From Legionella fallonii LLAP-10 (GTDB lineage: Bacteria > Pseudomonadota > Gammaproteobacteria > Legionellales > Legionellaceae): a stretch of DNA of 64,000 nucleotides. Of this stretch, positions 53,232 to 62,825 are shown in pieces. How positions within the stretch are numbered: the stretch's first letter is position 1; every line of letters starts with the position of its first letter. The stretch covers positions 62,001 to 126,000 of the forward strand of contig NZ_LN614828.1 of the NCBI RefSeq assembly GCF_000953135.1, written 5' to 3'. Below the pieces are notes generated by a model that saw nothing but the letters and a program-made list of their open reading frames with translations, did not search any database and was not told where the DNA came from. The translations under genes and the position numbers were made by a program.

Positions 53232-54009
53232 ATGGTTTTTAGTAGTGTTGATGTTATTGCTTAATACGCTTGTTTTTGCAAGTCACTCGTATTTGAACGA
53301 GCATGAAGCTGGGTGGTATTGGCATAAAGATCCCAAAGAGCCGGTTAAAAAAAGAACCAAGAAACAACAATCTGTTGCTCCTCCTATTAATGGTGTTGCT
53401 GATCCCGATAGAACATGGAAATTGATTGGAAAACGTGTTCAGCAAGCTCGTGCCAAGGCTATTTTGAATCCAACACCTCAAAATATTGCTCAAGCAAGAC
53501 GAATGCAGCGTTTAGTGGTGGCGCAGGCCAATCTGTTTTCTGAGAAATGGATGCTCGATTTATTATTAAATCCGGATCAGGATGAGAGCTTAGTTAATCC
53601 GAGTAATGGTGCTGCGCGTGATTTATATAACAATCAAAGTAACCTTGAAAAGGAAAAGGCAATTACATTAATACGCCAAAGTTCGGGATTAATCTATTTT
53701 TATCAAGCAGGAGAGCCATACAGCGAGCGCATGGCTCAGGTGATTCGTGATTTTTCGATGAGTTATCAGTTGCCGTTAACTCCAGTTGCAATGACACAAA
53801 GTGTTTCCCCTGTGTTGCCTAATTCACGCATGGATTCAGGTGAGGCGTCCCAAATGGGTGTGAAACACATTCCTGCTGTGTTTGCTTTAAATCCTATCTC
53901 TCATAAACCAATGCCTATTGCCTACGGATTAATAAGCCATTCAGAACTTAAAGAACACATTTTAATGGCAATCAAGACCTTTCAATTTGGAGATTATAAT
54001 GCGCGCTAA
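53224..54009 (+). CDS. traF: Conjugal transfer protein TraF (thioredoxin-like)
   Basis: Periplasmic pilus-assembly protein, 261 residues. Signal peptide MVKWFLVVLMLLLNTLVFA, then the TraF domain (HEAGWYWHKDP, RARAKAILNPTPQNIAQARRMQRLVVAQANLFSEKWMLDLLLNPDQDESLVNP) and a thioredoxin-fold C-terminus (GLIYFYQAGEPYSERMAQVIRDF, MGVKHIPAVFALNP) without CxxC, as in F TraF. Start at ATG 53224, right after AAGGAGA; the upstream Met is inside traN, which it overlaps by 8 bp. Confidence 0.9.
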   Translation: MVKWFLVVLMLLLNTLVFASHSYLNEHEAGWYWHKDPKEPVKKRTKKQQSVAPPINGVADPDRTWKLIGKRVQQARAKAILNPTPQNIAQARRMQRLVVAQANLFSEKWMLDLLLNPDQDESLVNPSNGAARDLYNNQSNLEKEKAITLIRQSSGLIYFYQAGEPYSERMAQVIRDFSMSYQLPLTPVAMTQSVSPVLPNSRMDSGEASQMGVKHIPAVFALNPISHKPMPIAYGLISHSELKEHILMAIKTFQFGDYNAR

Positions 54010-54418
54010 ATGGACACTATTGTTGGTGATGAGTTTGTTTTGTTTCTCATCCTATGCTTTGACGAATGAGAATTCGCTTCATGCATTGTCCCAAAAGAAA
54101 GGGTTTTTCTTTTTCTTTAGTTCAAGCTGTCCTCATTGTCAACGATTTGCTCCTGTTCTAAAACATTGGAGTCAAAGCTATGGATTTAATGTAGTTGCCA
54201 TTTCAATGGATGGAGGGTATTTGCCCGATTTTCCTTATGCGGTATTGGATGAGGGGCAATCTAAATTATTCCAAGTGACGGTTTTTCCTTCTTTATTTTT
54301 AGTTGATCCTCAAAATGAACAGGCGCATCTTGTGACTGAAGGGGCTATTGATGAGATGGAATTAACCAACAGGCTTCTCAAAATAAATCAATCTAATGGC
54401 ACGCAGGTGGTGTTATGA
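53999..54418 (+). CDS. trbB: Thiol-disulfide isomerase TrbB
   Basis: Periplasmic DsbC-like thioredoxin-fold enzyme assisting disulfide formation in the Cys-rich Tra proteins (TraN, TraU, TraH). 139 residues with signal peptide (WTLLLVMSLFCFSSYA), active site SSSCPHCQRFAPVL (CPHC), and cis-Pro loop VTVFPSLFLVDP. Overlaps traF by 11 bp and traH by 4 bp. Confidence 0.88.
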   Translation: MRAKWTLLLVMSLFCFSSYALTNENSLHALSQKKGFFFFFSSSCPHCQRFAPVLKHWSQSYGFNVVAISMDGGYLPDFPYAVLDEGQSKLFQVTVFPSLFLVDPQNEQAHLVTEGAIDEMELTNRLLKINQSNGTQVVL

Positions 54419-55809
54419 AACGAATTATCTCTATTGGGGTGTTGGTCGGAGCTGCACTTTTGGGGAAGGCTTATGCAGAAACAGAAGGCGCGATTGGTAA
54501 TGATTTAATGAGTTATTTTAAGTCACTGAATATGGGGGTTAATGTGACAAATCCTCGTGCTTATCAATCGCAAAAAGCAGGCTATTATACCGGTGGGAAT
54601 TTATACGTTCGTAGTGGCATCAAAAATTTACAAATCATGCGAGTTAATTGGCCTAAAGTTTCTGCAGGATGCGGTGGCATTGACATTACTATGGGCGGAT
54701 TTTCACACATTAAAGGTAAAGAATTCGTAGATTTCACAAAAAATGTATTAAATAACTCTCAAGGCCTGGCATTTCAATTAGCTTTAGAGCAAGCAACACC
54801 TCTATTAGGAAATGTGGGGACAAAATTACAAAATATTGCTACCTGGGTGAACCAAACAAACCAAAATTCCTGTGCAGTGGCAGAAAGTGCTGTTTTGGGG
54901 TTAGCTCCACGCACTCGTATGGCACAACAACACGCTTGCCAAGCGATTGGACATTCCAAAAATATTTTTTCAGACTGGGCTGAAGCACGTCAGGGCTGTG
55001 GAAAAGGTTCTGGTAATTATGATTATGATCGTGTCATTGACGAGAATAAATCAAATGATGAGGTCATCGATAATACAAATCTCGTTTGGAATGCATTACA
55101 TAAGAACGGGTTATTCGCCAATGATCAAGAACTTGCGCAATTGATGATGACTTTATCTGGAACGGTTATTGTTACCCGTGATAAAGATGGGGTTCATGTA
55201 CAACGTTTGGCCTCTCTAGTGAGCAACAATAATTTGATTAGTGGTCTGTTAAGAGGTGGGAATGTTTCAATTTATAAATGTGATGAATTGGTTAATTGCT
55301 TAAATCCAACATTAACTACAACCAATATTGATACGGATCATGGTTTGGCTTCAAAGGTACGTGATTTGATTTTGGACATGGCTTTGAAAATTAAATCCAA
55401 TGAAGAACAAACCCCTGAGGTTATCGGGCTTATTGAATCCACACAATATCCCATCATGAAAATGGTGAGCGTACAAATGGCTTTAATCAAAGACAGTGCG
55501 GTCATGGATACCACCCGCTATTCAGAACCAATCGCCATAGATATTTTATTTCGTTATTTAAGCGACAGTTTACAGCTTGTAAAACAAGCATCTGGAGTAG
55601 TGAATTATCCAGCGTCCATGATGAAAGAATTTCAAACGGATTTATCGCAAGCTCGTCTTGAGCTGACCCAAATGGAAAGTACGGCACATCAACGAATGAG
55701 CATGGCGATGCAAATGATTCAAGAAACTCAAACCATTGAGCAAATGTTGGTTGGTGAGTTTTCCTCAGAGCTTACACAGTCTTTAAGTTGGGCTAATCAA
55801 ATAAGGTGA
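54415..55809 (+). CDS. traH: Conjugal transfer protein TraH
   Basis: Outer-membrane-associated pilus-assembly protein. 464 residues (F: 458) with signal peptide MKRIISIGVLVGAALLGKAYA, then the family core: NVTNPRAYQSQKAGYYTGGNLYVRSGIKNLQIMRVNWPKVSAGCGGIDITMGGFSHI (Cys-Gly-Gly-Ile-Asp), and NQNSCAVAESAVLGL with later helical coiled-coil C-terminus. Overlaps trbB by 4 bp. Confidence 0.93.
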   Translation: MKRIISIGVLVGAALLGKAYAETEGAIGNDLMSYFKSLNMGVNVTNPRAYQSQKAGYYTGGNLYVRSGIKNLQIMRVNWPKVSAGCGGIDITMGGFSHIKGKEFVDFTKNVLNNSQGLAFQLALEQATPLLGNVGTKLQNIATWVNQTNQNSCAVAESAVLGLAPRTRMAQQHACQAIGHSKNIFSDWAEARQGCGKGSGNYDYDRVIDENKSNDEVIDNTNLVWNALHKNGLFANDQELAQLMMTLSGTVIVTRDKDGVHVQRLASLVSNNNLISGLLRGGNVSIYKCDELVNCLNPTLTTTNIDTDHGLASKVRDLILDMALKIKSNEEQTPEVIGLIESTQYPIMKMVSVQMALIKDSAVMDTTRYSEPIAIDILFRYLSDSLQLVKQASGVVNYPASMMKEFQTDLSQARLELTQMESTAHQRMSMAMQMIQETQTIEQMLVGEFSSELTQSLSWANQIR

Positions 55810-55814
55810 TTGAA

Positions 55815-58535
55815 ATGGCAGTTATGGATATTTATACCATTACAGGCGGTGAGCTGCTTAAAGCATTTTATACAGCAACGGCTGCAATGTTTATTTATGA
55901 CGGCATTCTTGGGATTTTTAGAACAGCTATTATTATTGGTGGGGTGTGTACTGTAGGTCAATTCATAGTAAAGCGAGATCCGAGGACGATGTTTTTATTC
56001 GTTCTTAAATATGCATTTGCCATTGCGTTTATCCTAACTCCTACCTGTACGGTGTTTATTCATGACAGAACTGATCCTTTGCGTGCGGATTTAACTGTAG
56101 ATAACGTACCGCTTGTTCTTGGGGTTGTTGGCGGACTAAGCAGCAAGTTAAGCGATAAAATCACTCAAATGTTTGAGTTTTTTTTCCATTCTCCCAATGA
56201 CATGGATTACAGTCAAACGGGTATGATTATGGGGGCAAAGCTCTTTTTATCCGCATCCCATATCAAAATTACAGATCCTTTGTTCAATTCCAACATGCAG
56301 AAATTTATGCAGCAGTGTGTCTTTTATGATGTGATGTATGGCCGATATACTTTAAAAGATCTGAATCAATCCAAAGATATCTGGGATTTAGTTAAAACGA
56401 ACTCTTCAATAGCACGTGGCTTTATCTATGATGGTTCGTATAAATCTTGCCTTGAAGCAGCCGCACTTTTAGATAACTCATGGGAAAGTGTCATTGCGGA
56501 TGCTAAATCAAAATATGCCGGATTTGCTTTTGGTAATCACACGGAAGCACTGGCCAATTTTGAAAAATATTTACCTCAAACCTTCAATCACTTAACAGCC
56601 ATGTCAGGAGATGCAAGTGCGCTTATCCGTCAAAATATGATGGCTAATGCGATTCGAGATGGCGTTTTCTCTATGGGTGCTCGGGTGAATTCTAAAGCGG
56701 CAATTGAGAGTTTTTCAGCCAGTAGAGCATTTGAGAAAATACCTGCTGCGTTAAGTAATATTGGTTTAATGTCCGCTTATTGGCTGCCAATTCTTCATAG
56801 TCTTATATTTTGTGTCGTCATCGGTTGTTCTGTTTTTCTCTTATTTTTCCTTCCCTTTCCTGTAGGAATCTCATTTTTACAATTTTACGGGACTCTTTAT
56901 ATTTGGTTGGCATTATGGGCGCCGATATTTACGGTAATTAATTACATTATGACCATCTTATCTCAGTATTCTTTATCATTTGTCTCAATTAATGCTACAA
57001 CGATGTCCTATCAATCAGGGATTAACGAAATGTATGAGAATATGGCGGCGTTAGGCGGCTATTTGATGATGGCGACTGTCGGATTAAGTTATACCCTTAT
57101 TAATCGAAGAATTGGAGGTTTTGTCTCTTTGGCACAGCAATCAGGAGGGGTTGTTCAAAATGCAGCTTCCTCTGCTGCCGAAGAGGCACAAATGGGGAAT
57201 TACAGTTATGGAAATACCAGCTTTGCAAATCAGAATAGTTTTAACAGTAATGCGTTTCATACTGACCGAAATGCCAGGGTGTCTTTAGGAGGTGTTGAAA
57301 CCAGTCTTGAGGGTGGATCTATAGCGCGGATTGCTCGTGATGGAAGTGAATCGCTGACCATGGCAACAGCAACGTCTCATACTCCATTAAATATTCAGTT
57401 AGGAGAAAGTAATCGTTTGGCCTTTTCCCAATTAGCGGACAGTGCACAAACAGCAGGATTTCAAAAGTCTGTTGCATCGTCTGAACAGTATGCCTCTTCA
57501 CTTCGAAGTTTGTCTGAGCTTGGGGATACTCAGTCTCATAGCGCTCAAAGTGGGCAAGGATATCAAATTTCTAATTCTTCGGGATTTAATACGGCAGCAT
57601 CTAAAGTATCAAACTTGATTGATAATTTTGCACGAGATCATAATATTTCTCGCGATGAGGCAACGAAGGTTTTAACTGCGGCGAGTGTTAATTTCGGATT
57701 ATCTGGAGGTTTCGGAACAGGTTCAGGAGTTCCTGGTCCAAAAGGGAATATTGAGTTGGGAGGAAATATTCGCCATGAACGAGATGGGTCTACATCGCAT
57801 CAAGATGCGCACTTAATGAATGAAGCGCGACGTTTTTCTGAAGAGAATCATTTCACGGATGTGGTTAATGAAGCACGTCAGGCGACTAAAGACAATCATT
57901 TTAGAACATCCGATGAGCATAGCGGACGATTGGCTAATAATTTTTCGTCAGGATTTGATAAATCCATGAACTATCGGGATGAAGCAATCGCTAATTTTTC
58001 GGAATCAGAAAGCTATCATCGGCAGGCTTCTATGTCTAATGAACAAGTTTCCTCAATTAACTTGGATGCGCAAACAGGGTTTATTGATTGGTTATCACAT
58101 CATAAAGCACCCAATAGTCAGGGAATGATTGGACTCCAGCAAGCCGAATGGATGATTAGGCACGACCCTGAGTTAGCACAATCCTATGCGCGTGAATTTG
58201 TGGCTGACAAAACCAGTCAATCCGTGAATCAATTTCAAAAGAGTCATGCGATAAACTCTCATCATATAGGGCAAAAGAATGAGCAATTTAGGCAGCAGGT
58301 TCCAGGAGGAAATCGGGTTGATGAGGCGCTATCTGGATATACAAATTCTTTAGAACAGCGCATTAAAAATACAAATGTAGGACACGTATCGAATTCTGTA
58401 AAAGCCCAGGTCAAACAAGACAGCAAACAGGTTCACAAAGAAATGCTGGAACGAGTCGAGCCAATTGTGGAGCAAGGATCTCAAGTGATGCAAGATGTCA
58501 TTGTTGCACAATCAAATAAGGATATTAAATCATGA
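55815..58535 (+). CDS. traG: Mating-pair stabilisation and entry-exclusion protein TraG
   Basis: Inner-membrane protein, 906 residues (F: 938). N-terminal half with membrane segments (about 15-85 and 330-440, including LPILHSLIFCVVIGCSVFLLFFLPFPVGISFLQFYGTLYIWLALWAPIF) acts in pilus assembly; the large periplasmic/translocated C-terminal half is Ser/Asn/Gln/Gly-rich and takes part in mating-pair stability and in recognising the cognate exclusion protein. Start at ATG 55815, 5 bases after AAGGTGA; a GTG at 55806 overlapping the traH stop is the alternative. Confidence 0.9.
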   Translation: MAVMDIYTITGGELLKAFYTATAAMFIYDGILGIFRTAIIIGGVCTVGQFIVKRDPRTMFLFVLKYAFAIAFILTPTCTVFIHDRTDPLRADLTVDNVPLVLGVVGGLSSKLSDKITQMFEFFFHSPNDMDYSQTGMIMGAKLFLSASHIKITDPLFNSNMQKFMQQCVFYDVMYGRYTLKDLNQSKDIWDLVKTNSSIARGFIYDGSYKSCLEAAALLDNSWESVIADAKSKYAGFAFGNHTEALANFEKYLPQTFNHLTAMSGDASALIRQNMMANAIRDGVFSMGARVNSKAAIESFSASRAFEKIPAALSNIGLMSAYWLPILHSLIFCVVIGCSVFLLFFLPFPVGISFLQFYGTLYIWLALWAPIFTVINYIMTILSQYSLSFVSINATTMSYQSGINEMYENMAALGGYLMMATVGLSYTLINRRIGGFVSLAQQSGGVVQNAASSAAEEAQMGNYSYGNTSFANQNSFNSNAFHTDRNARVSLGGVETSLEGGSIARIARDGSESLTMATATSHTPLNIQLGESNRLAFSQLADSAQTAGFQKSVASSEQYASSLRSLSELGDTQSHSAQSGQGYQISNSSGFNTAASKVSNLIDNFARDHNISRDEATKVLTAASVNFGLSGGFGTGSGVPGPKGNIELGGNIRHERDGSTSHQDAHLMNEARRFSEENHFTDVVNEARQATKDNHFRTSDEHSGRLANNFSSGFDKSMNYRDEAIANFSESESYHRQASMSNEQVSSINLDAQTGFIDWLSHHKAPNSQGMIGLQQAEWMIRHDPELAQSYAREFVADKTSQSVNQFQKSHAINSHHIGQKNEQFRQQVPGGNRVDEALSGYTNSLEQRIKNTNVGHVSNSVKAQVKQDSKQVHKEMLERVEPIVEQGSQVMQDVIVAQSNKDIKS

Positions 58536-58991
58536 TTACCAAGAGTTTGTCCCGTAGGGATTGCCATAGGTATCTACGCCACTGCTTCCTGACATGGGGC
58601 GTCCTGAGCTTGGATTTATACTCACAGATGAACCATAGCTGTAACCGCGATACGCACTGGATGAACCATTGGAATGATTTATTTGAGATAATGATGAGCT
58701 ATCCCCTATTGGATATCCTTGAGCCAATACATAGCCTTTATCCCATAGAGCAATATTCAAGCCAAAGAGATATCCCACAACATAAGCTGCAAGAGGGGTG
58801 CAGATCTCCAGTACCCAATCGATATATAGAAAGAACCGATGATTTTGTCTGGGAAAGAAATCAAAAGCTAAAAAGGTCAACACTACGGCTAAGGCAACAA
58901 GAAAACCCACTAAATGAGCAGCTCGTTGTACTTTTATGCGTAATGAAGGGCGTATTTCGTCTACAGAATAAATTAATTCTCTTTTCGCCAT
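58536..58991 (-). CDS. Minus-strand membrane protein nested in the tra operon
   Basis: 151 residues, read against all surrounding tra genes. A perfect AGGAGG lies 6-7 bases before the ATG at 58991. The protein has two hydrophobic segments (about 27-47 and 60-78, with AAHLVGFLVALAVVLTFLAF and LEICTPLAAYVVGYLFGLNIALW) and a Ser/Gly/Tyr-rich, probably disordered tail (SSSAYRGYSYGSSVSINPSSGRPMSGSSGV). The opposite strand is also open but less protein-like. Being adjacent to traG it could act in entry exclusion, like F TraS (a small inner-membrane protein encoded next to traG), but there is no sequence proof. Confidence 0.75.
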   Translation of the reverse strand: MAKRELIYSVDEIRPSLRIKVQRAAHLVGFLVALAVVLTFLAFDFFPRQNHRFFLYIDWVLEICTPLAAYVVGYLFGLNIALWDKGYVLAQGYPIGDSSSLSQINHSNGSSSAYRGYSYGSSVSINPSSGRPMSGSSGVDTYGNPYGTNSW

Positions 58992-59059
58992 AAAAAATCC
59001 TCCTTTTTTACTTATTTTAGCGCGATTTTTAGATATTTGATATCAATAGGGAGTGAAAA

Positions 59060-60940
59060 ATGGCAGTAAATCCTACTAAATTATTTATAAGAGGCGGACA
59101 AACATTTTTGCACAACGTGCGTATGTTTACGCAGGTAGGTAAAAAGGTTTCTCTAGCGATGCTGATTATTGCACTAGGCATGATCGTTGTTACTTTTTAT
59201 TTAAATACTTCGAATTATCAACGGTATATTGGTAAAGAGTGGGTAAAAGCTCATGCATTACTTCTGATCCAAAATAGATCCAAACAAATCGTTAAGATGC
59301 CAACGGGTGAATCTTATCCTGTGTATTCAGAGCAAGTGATTAAAGCGCCAATGGTGCTGAATCATGTGAATCAATTAAAAACCAAATTATTCATAAGCGT
59401 GATAGAAGCTTGTGTACTTGCTCTTCTTTCATTGATTTTCATCGTGCATTGGCTTCAAAAGAAAGGAGAGCGTCAGAGTCAATCTAAAATAGTTCGTGGT
59501 AGTAATCTGGTGGCCGAAAATGAATTAAAGAAGTGTATTAAGAAAACAGGTAAAACATCACCTTATCGTATTGGTTCGGTTTATTTGCCTTTTGGTTCAG
59601 AAACACAGCACATACAAATTGTAGGAACCACAGGAAGTGGTAAAACAGTAGCGATTCGTGATTTGTTAATGACGATTCGTGAACGAGGTGAGCGTGCCAT
59701 TATCTATGATAAAGGAGGCACTTACTTATCACGTTTTTTTCGAGAAGATCAGGATGTTTTATTAAATCCGTTAGATGAGCGCGGCCACTCATGGAATGTA
59801 TGGGCGGAATGTGAAGATAAAGCGGATTTAGAAGCCTTAGCTGAGGCTATTATGCCGATGCCTATTAATAACACGATGGATCCCTTTTGGATTCATGCAG
59901 CTAGGATGATTTTTGTCTCCACTGCGAATGAATTAAAAAATCATCCTCATCGCTCTAATCTTATGTTGTTGCAATATTTGCTCACCACAGATCTGGAAAA
60001 AATCCATCATTTATTGCGTCATACGGAGGCTGGCTCTTTGGTGTCAGAAAAAGTACAAAAAACTGCTTTAAACGTTAAAACGGTTATGGCAACTTATTTA
60101 AAATCATTGCTTTATTTAAAAGATGATGGCGATATTTTTTCAATTCGCGATTGGATTTTAAATGATCAAGGCAATTCGTGTTTGTTTGTTAGTTCAGACG
60201 GACGAAAACACCCAACCATAAGACCACTTATCTCTGCATGGATTAACACAGCGACTAAAGAATTACTGAGTTTGCCACCTAATGATCATCGGCGAGTTTG
60301 GTTTATCTTGGATGAGCTTACCACCATGCATGCTTTGCCCTTTTTAGGATCGGTTAAATCAGAAAGTCGTAAATTTGGTGGTTGCTTTGTTCTTGGACAT
60401 CATGGGGCATCGCAATTGAGAACAATTTATGGAAATGATGGAGCAACGTCTATTTCAGGATTATGTTCAACGCGTATTTATTTGCGCCTTCCTGAAGACG
60501 GTGATGCAGAACCTGCTTCTCGTAATTTATGTTCTTACGAGATTGAAGAAGTTAATGAATCTATAAGTTATGGGGCAAATACCATGCGTGACGGGGTCTC
60601 TGTGTCACGGCAAACTAGAGAAAAACGGTTGGTGATGCCTACCGAAATTCAGGTGCTTGATGATTTAGAGGGCTATTTACGTGTTAAAGGAAATTTTCCA
60701 GCCGCAAAAATCAATTTAAATTACGTAGAGTATCCAGTGAAACATCCCGAATTTATTGCGCGAAAAATAGATAGTGATCCACTTCGCCAGGAAGTAGAGC
60801 AATTAGTCGATACCTATACCGATCCTATTCTTGCCTCATCACATGATACGGCCTTGGAAGAAGCTTCTAAACACGATGAAAAGGAAAAGAAAACTGATTG
60901 CTTGAACAAGAATGCACGTGTTGAATTTGATTTAAACTAA
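59060..60940 (+). CDS. traD: Type IV coupling protein TraD
   Basis: Inner-membrane hexameric ATPase that brings the relaxosome to the secretion channel. 626 residues: two N-terminal membrane segments (about 30-50 and 110-130), Walker A VGTTGSGKT (about 187-194), IIYDKGGTYLSRFF, DPFWIHAARMIF, RPLISAWINTATKEL, Walker B VWFILDELTTMHALPFLGSV, then SESRKFGGCFVLGHHGASQLRTIYG, as in TraD/TrwB. Shorter than F TraD (717). GGGAG precedes the ATG. Confidence 0.93.
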   Translation: MAVNPTKLFIRGGQTFLHNVRMFTQVGKKVSLAMLIIALGMIVVTFYLNTSNYQRYIGKEWVKAHALLLIQNRSKQIVKMPTGESYPVYSEQVIKAPMVLNHVNQLKTKLFISVIEACVLALLSLIFIVHWLQKKGERQSQSKIVRGSNLVAENELKKCIKKTGKTSPYRIGSVYLPFGSETQHIQIVGTTGSGKTVAIRDLLMTIRERGERAIIYDKGGTYLSRFFREDQDVLLNPLDERGHSWNVWAECEDKADLEALAEAIMPMPINNTMDPFWIHAARMIFVSTANELKNHPHRSNLMLLQYLLTTDLEKIHHLLRHTEAGSLVSEKVQKTALNVKTVMATYLKSLLYLKDDGDIFSIRDWILNDQGNSCLFVSSDGRKHPTIRPLISAWINTATKELLSLPPNDHRRVWFILDELTTMHALPFLGSVKSESRKFGGCFVLGHHGASQLRTIYGNDGATSISGLCSTRIYLRLPEDGDAEPASRNLCSYEIEEVNESISYGANTMRDGVSVSRQTREKRLVMPTEIQVLDDLEGYLRVKGNFPAAKINLNYVEYPVKHPEFIARKIDSDPLRQEVEQLVDTYTDPILASSHDTALEEASKHDEKEKKTDCLNKNARVEFDLN

Positions 60941-60949
60941 GGAATGTTC

Positions 60950-62287
60950 ATGGCACTTTATTTGATTCAAAAATATAAATTAGATAAATCAGGAAGACAT
61001 CCTGTACCGCAAGTGTATTCTCAATTAACAGAACGAGAACGCGCACTGCTCATCGATTTTTTTATATTGGATGGTTTGTTGACTTCTGATGAGAAAAAAG
61101 AAATTTTACATCTTTGCAGAACGATCCATGAGCGTGATCTATGGATTCAATGTGATTGTCTTAATGGGAGACTCCAGCCTGTTTTTCGTTTTAATAGGGC
61201 ATCAAGCGGGTCACTTTATTTGCATCATATTACCTCCCGTGCAGAGCATTCCCAGCAGTGTGTGTTTAAAGAACGGATTTGGACTGCTCAAGAAAAAAAA
61301 ATAACCAAGACAGCCCAGCATACTAAAAAACTAACTCCACTCAATTTAGTCCCTAAAAAATCAATAGGGATATTAGCACTGAAAAAGGAAGAAAAATCCC
61401 AGAAAAATACATTATCATCAGCAAGTAGGCGCTCTCCATTATGCCAGGCACTGTACAGGCTTATTGATGATGCAGGGGTTAATGTGATTAGTCCAACGAA
61501 CAAAGTAAGTCCATTTAAAGCGATTGAGCAGGCTGCTTTAAGCATTGAGATTCAACCTAAAAAAAAGCTGCGCGATTACCTATATATTAATCCTTCCTCT
61601 TTTTATAAAGCAGCTTATATGCTTAAAGCAGATCAAACTTATTGGTCAAAAGAGATTAGAAAGCATGCATTAATGTTGGTTAAGGTAAAAGAATTTCATG
61701 AACGAGTTATGGAAGTATTCCTACCTGATGGGGCTACTCAAAAAATAGAAATTAGTAACCGAATTTACTGTTCATCAGGGCGATTTAGTCCACGCACACC
61801 GCCCTTTATGGCCTTGATCTTAATTACTGATTCAACAGAATCCTCCAATTATTATCAACCATTTAATGCGTTTATTGTCCCTTGCTATTCAGAAAAGACA
61901 TTTATTCCCGTGGATAGTTATTACGAGCGTGAAGTATTAAGGCGATTATTTGCCCTTCAATTTGAATGGACACAAAAAGGTTGGCATTTGGAGATCATAA
62001 AACCGTTGTTTGATATTGAAATCAAGGTTGATGACTGTGAATCTGAAAGGGAAGGTGTTTTACCAGACTTTATTTTAAGGACGCCTACGAAACAACTCAT
62101 TATTGAGGTCAATGGCTCACATGAGCCGGAGTATCTTCAACGAAAACAACGAGTACATCAAAAAATGGGACAATTAGGGACGGTTTTATCTTTCGATGCC
62201 TATGGTGCCGAGAAAGATGACCGCCTTAGTTTCAAGATGAGCCAATTCATTGTTCAAATTAAAAATCATTTAACCAATATCGGATAA
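60950..62287 (+). CDS. Large protein with zinc-site-like N-terminus and PD-(D/E)xK-like C-terminus (DUF1173-like)
   Basis: 445 residues. Near the N-terminus is WIQCDCLNGRLQPVF ... HHITSRAEHSQQCVF, a Cys-x-Cys then His/Cys set that could bind zinc, which recalls DUF1173 proteins of transfer regions. The C-terminal 100 residues have a nuclease-like pattern: EREGVLPDFILR ... KQLIIEVNGSHEPEYLQRKQRVHQ, i.e. Asp, then Glu-x-Asn with a later Lys, and GxVLSFDA. I start at ATG 60950, 8 bases after AAGGA; ATG 60944 is an alternative. It lies between traD and traI and probably works at DNA processing; function unknown. Confidence 0.65.
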   Translation: MALYLIQKYKLDKSGRHPVPQVYSQLTERERALLIDFFILDGLLTSDEKKEILHLCRTIHERDLWIQCDCLNGRLQPVFRFNRASSGSLYLHHITSRAEHSQQCVFKERIWTAQEKKITKTAQHTKKLTPLNLVPKKSIGILALKKEEKSQKNTLSSASRRSPLCQALYRLIDDAGVNVISPTNKVSPFKAIEQAALSIEIQPKKKLRDYLYINPSSFYKAAYMLKADQTYWSKEIRKHALMLVKVKEFHERVMEVFLPDGATQKIEISNRIYCSSGRFSPRTPPFMALILITDSTESSNYYQPFNAFIVPCYSEKTFIPVDSYYEREVLRRLFALQFEWTQKGWHLEIIKPLFDIEIKVDDCESEREGVLPDFILRTPTKQLIIEVNGSHEPEYLQRKQRVHQKMGQLGTVLSFDAYGAEKDDRLSFKMSQFIVQIKNHLTNIG

Positions 62288-62298
62288 GGGGAGGGCTT

Positions 62299-62811
62299 AT
62301 GAAGCATAATAATTATCGCCGTATTCATTCAATTGCTTACTTACATCCCTATTCGATTAAAAAATATCGACTTAAGTTAAATAGGCATGATTGTCCTAAA
62401 TGTAAAAAATACATGTTAAGGTACAAATGGGATAAAAAATATTGGTGGCGTTGCTCCAATCATCATTGTTCCTTTAACGCTCCAGATGCTAGTGGTATGC
62501 CAAAGCTTCTCACTAATAAACAATCAAAGGATTTATACTTTATAAATCAACTTGAATATATATTATTTATGTCTCACTTAGATAGCGATCTTCGTGCAAA
62601 CATTTTAGTTCGATTAATCAAAAGAAAAAATCTGGATGGATTGCCTCAAAAATTTATTTTGATGTATCACAAATTGATTGAGCCTATAAGAAAATCCATT
62701 TCTTTTGCACCATGTCGTGCCTGCAACAACGTATTGAATAGAAATGACTCAGGTGAATCGCTTCAGGTAGGCGATGGCGAATATTTGTGTCGCATTTGTT
62801 ACGGTTATTAA
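62299..62811 (+). CDS. Protein with two zinc-ribbon motifs
   Basis: 170 residues. The N-terminal part has HDCPKCKKYMLRYKWDKKYWWRCSNHHCSFNAPD, a topoisomerase-type CxxC-C-x-x-x-x-C zinc ribbon, and the C-terminus another: FAPCRACNNVLNRNDSGESL ... YLCRICYG. The middle is helical (YFINQLEYILFMSHLDSDLRANILVRLIKRKNLDGLP). Such ribbons bind nucleic acid, so with its position just before traI an accessory role at the origin of transfer is plausible. GGGAGG precedes the ATG. Family unknown. Confidence 0.65.
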   Translation: MKHNNYRRIHSIAYLHPYSIKKYRLKLNRHDCPKCKKYMLRYKWDKKYWWRCSNHHCSFNAPDASGMPKLLTNKQSKDLYFINQLEYILFMSHLDSDLRANILVRLIKRKNLDGLPQKFILMYHKLIEPIRKSISFAPCRACNNVLNRNDSGESLQVGDGEYLCRICYGY

Positions 62812-62825
62812 AGACGGAATTAATT

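Noticed and set aside
58532..58993. Plus-strand 153-residue open frame after traG
   Set aside because: It mirrors the minus-strand gene 58536-58991, which has a perfect ribosome binding site, clear membrane helices and a coherent tail; the plus-strand product is Cys/His/Arg-rich and irregular.
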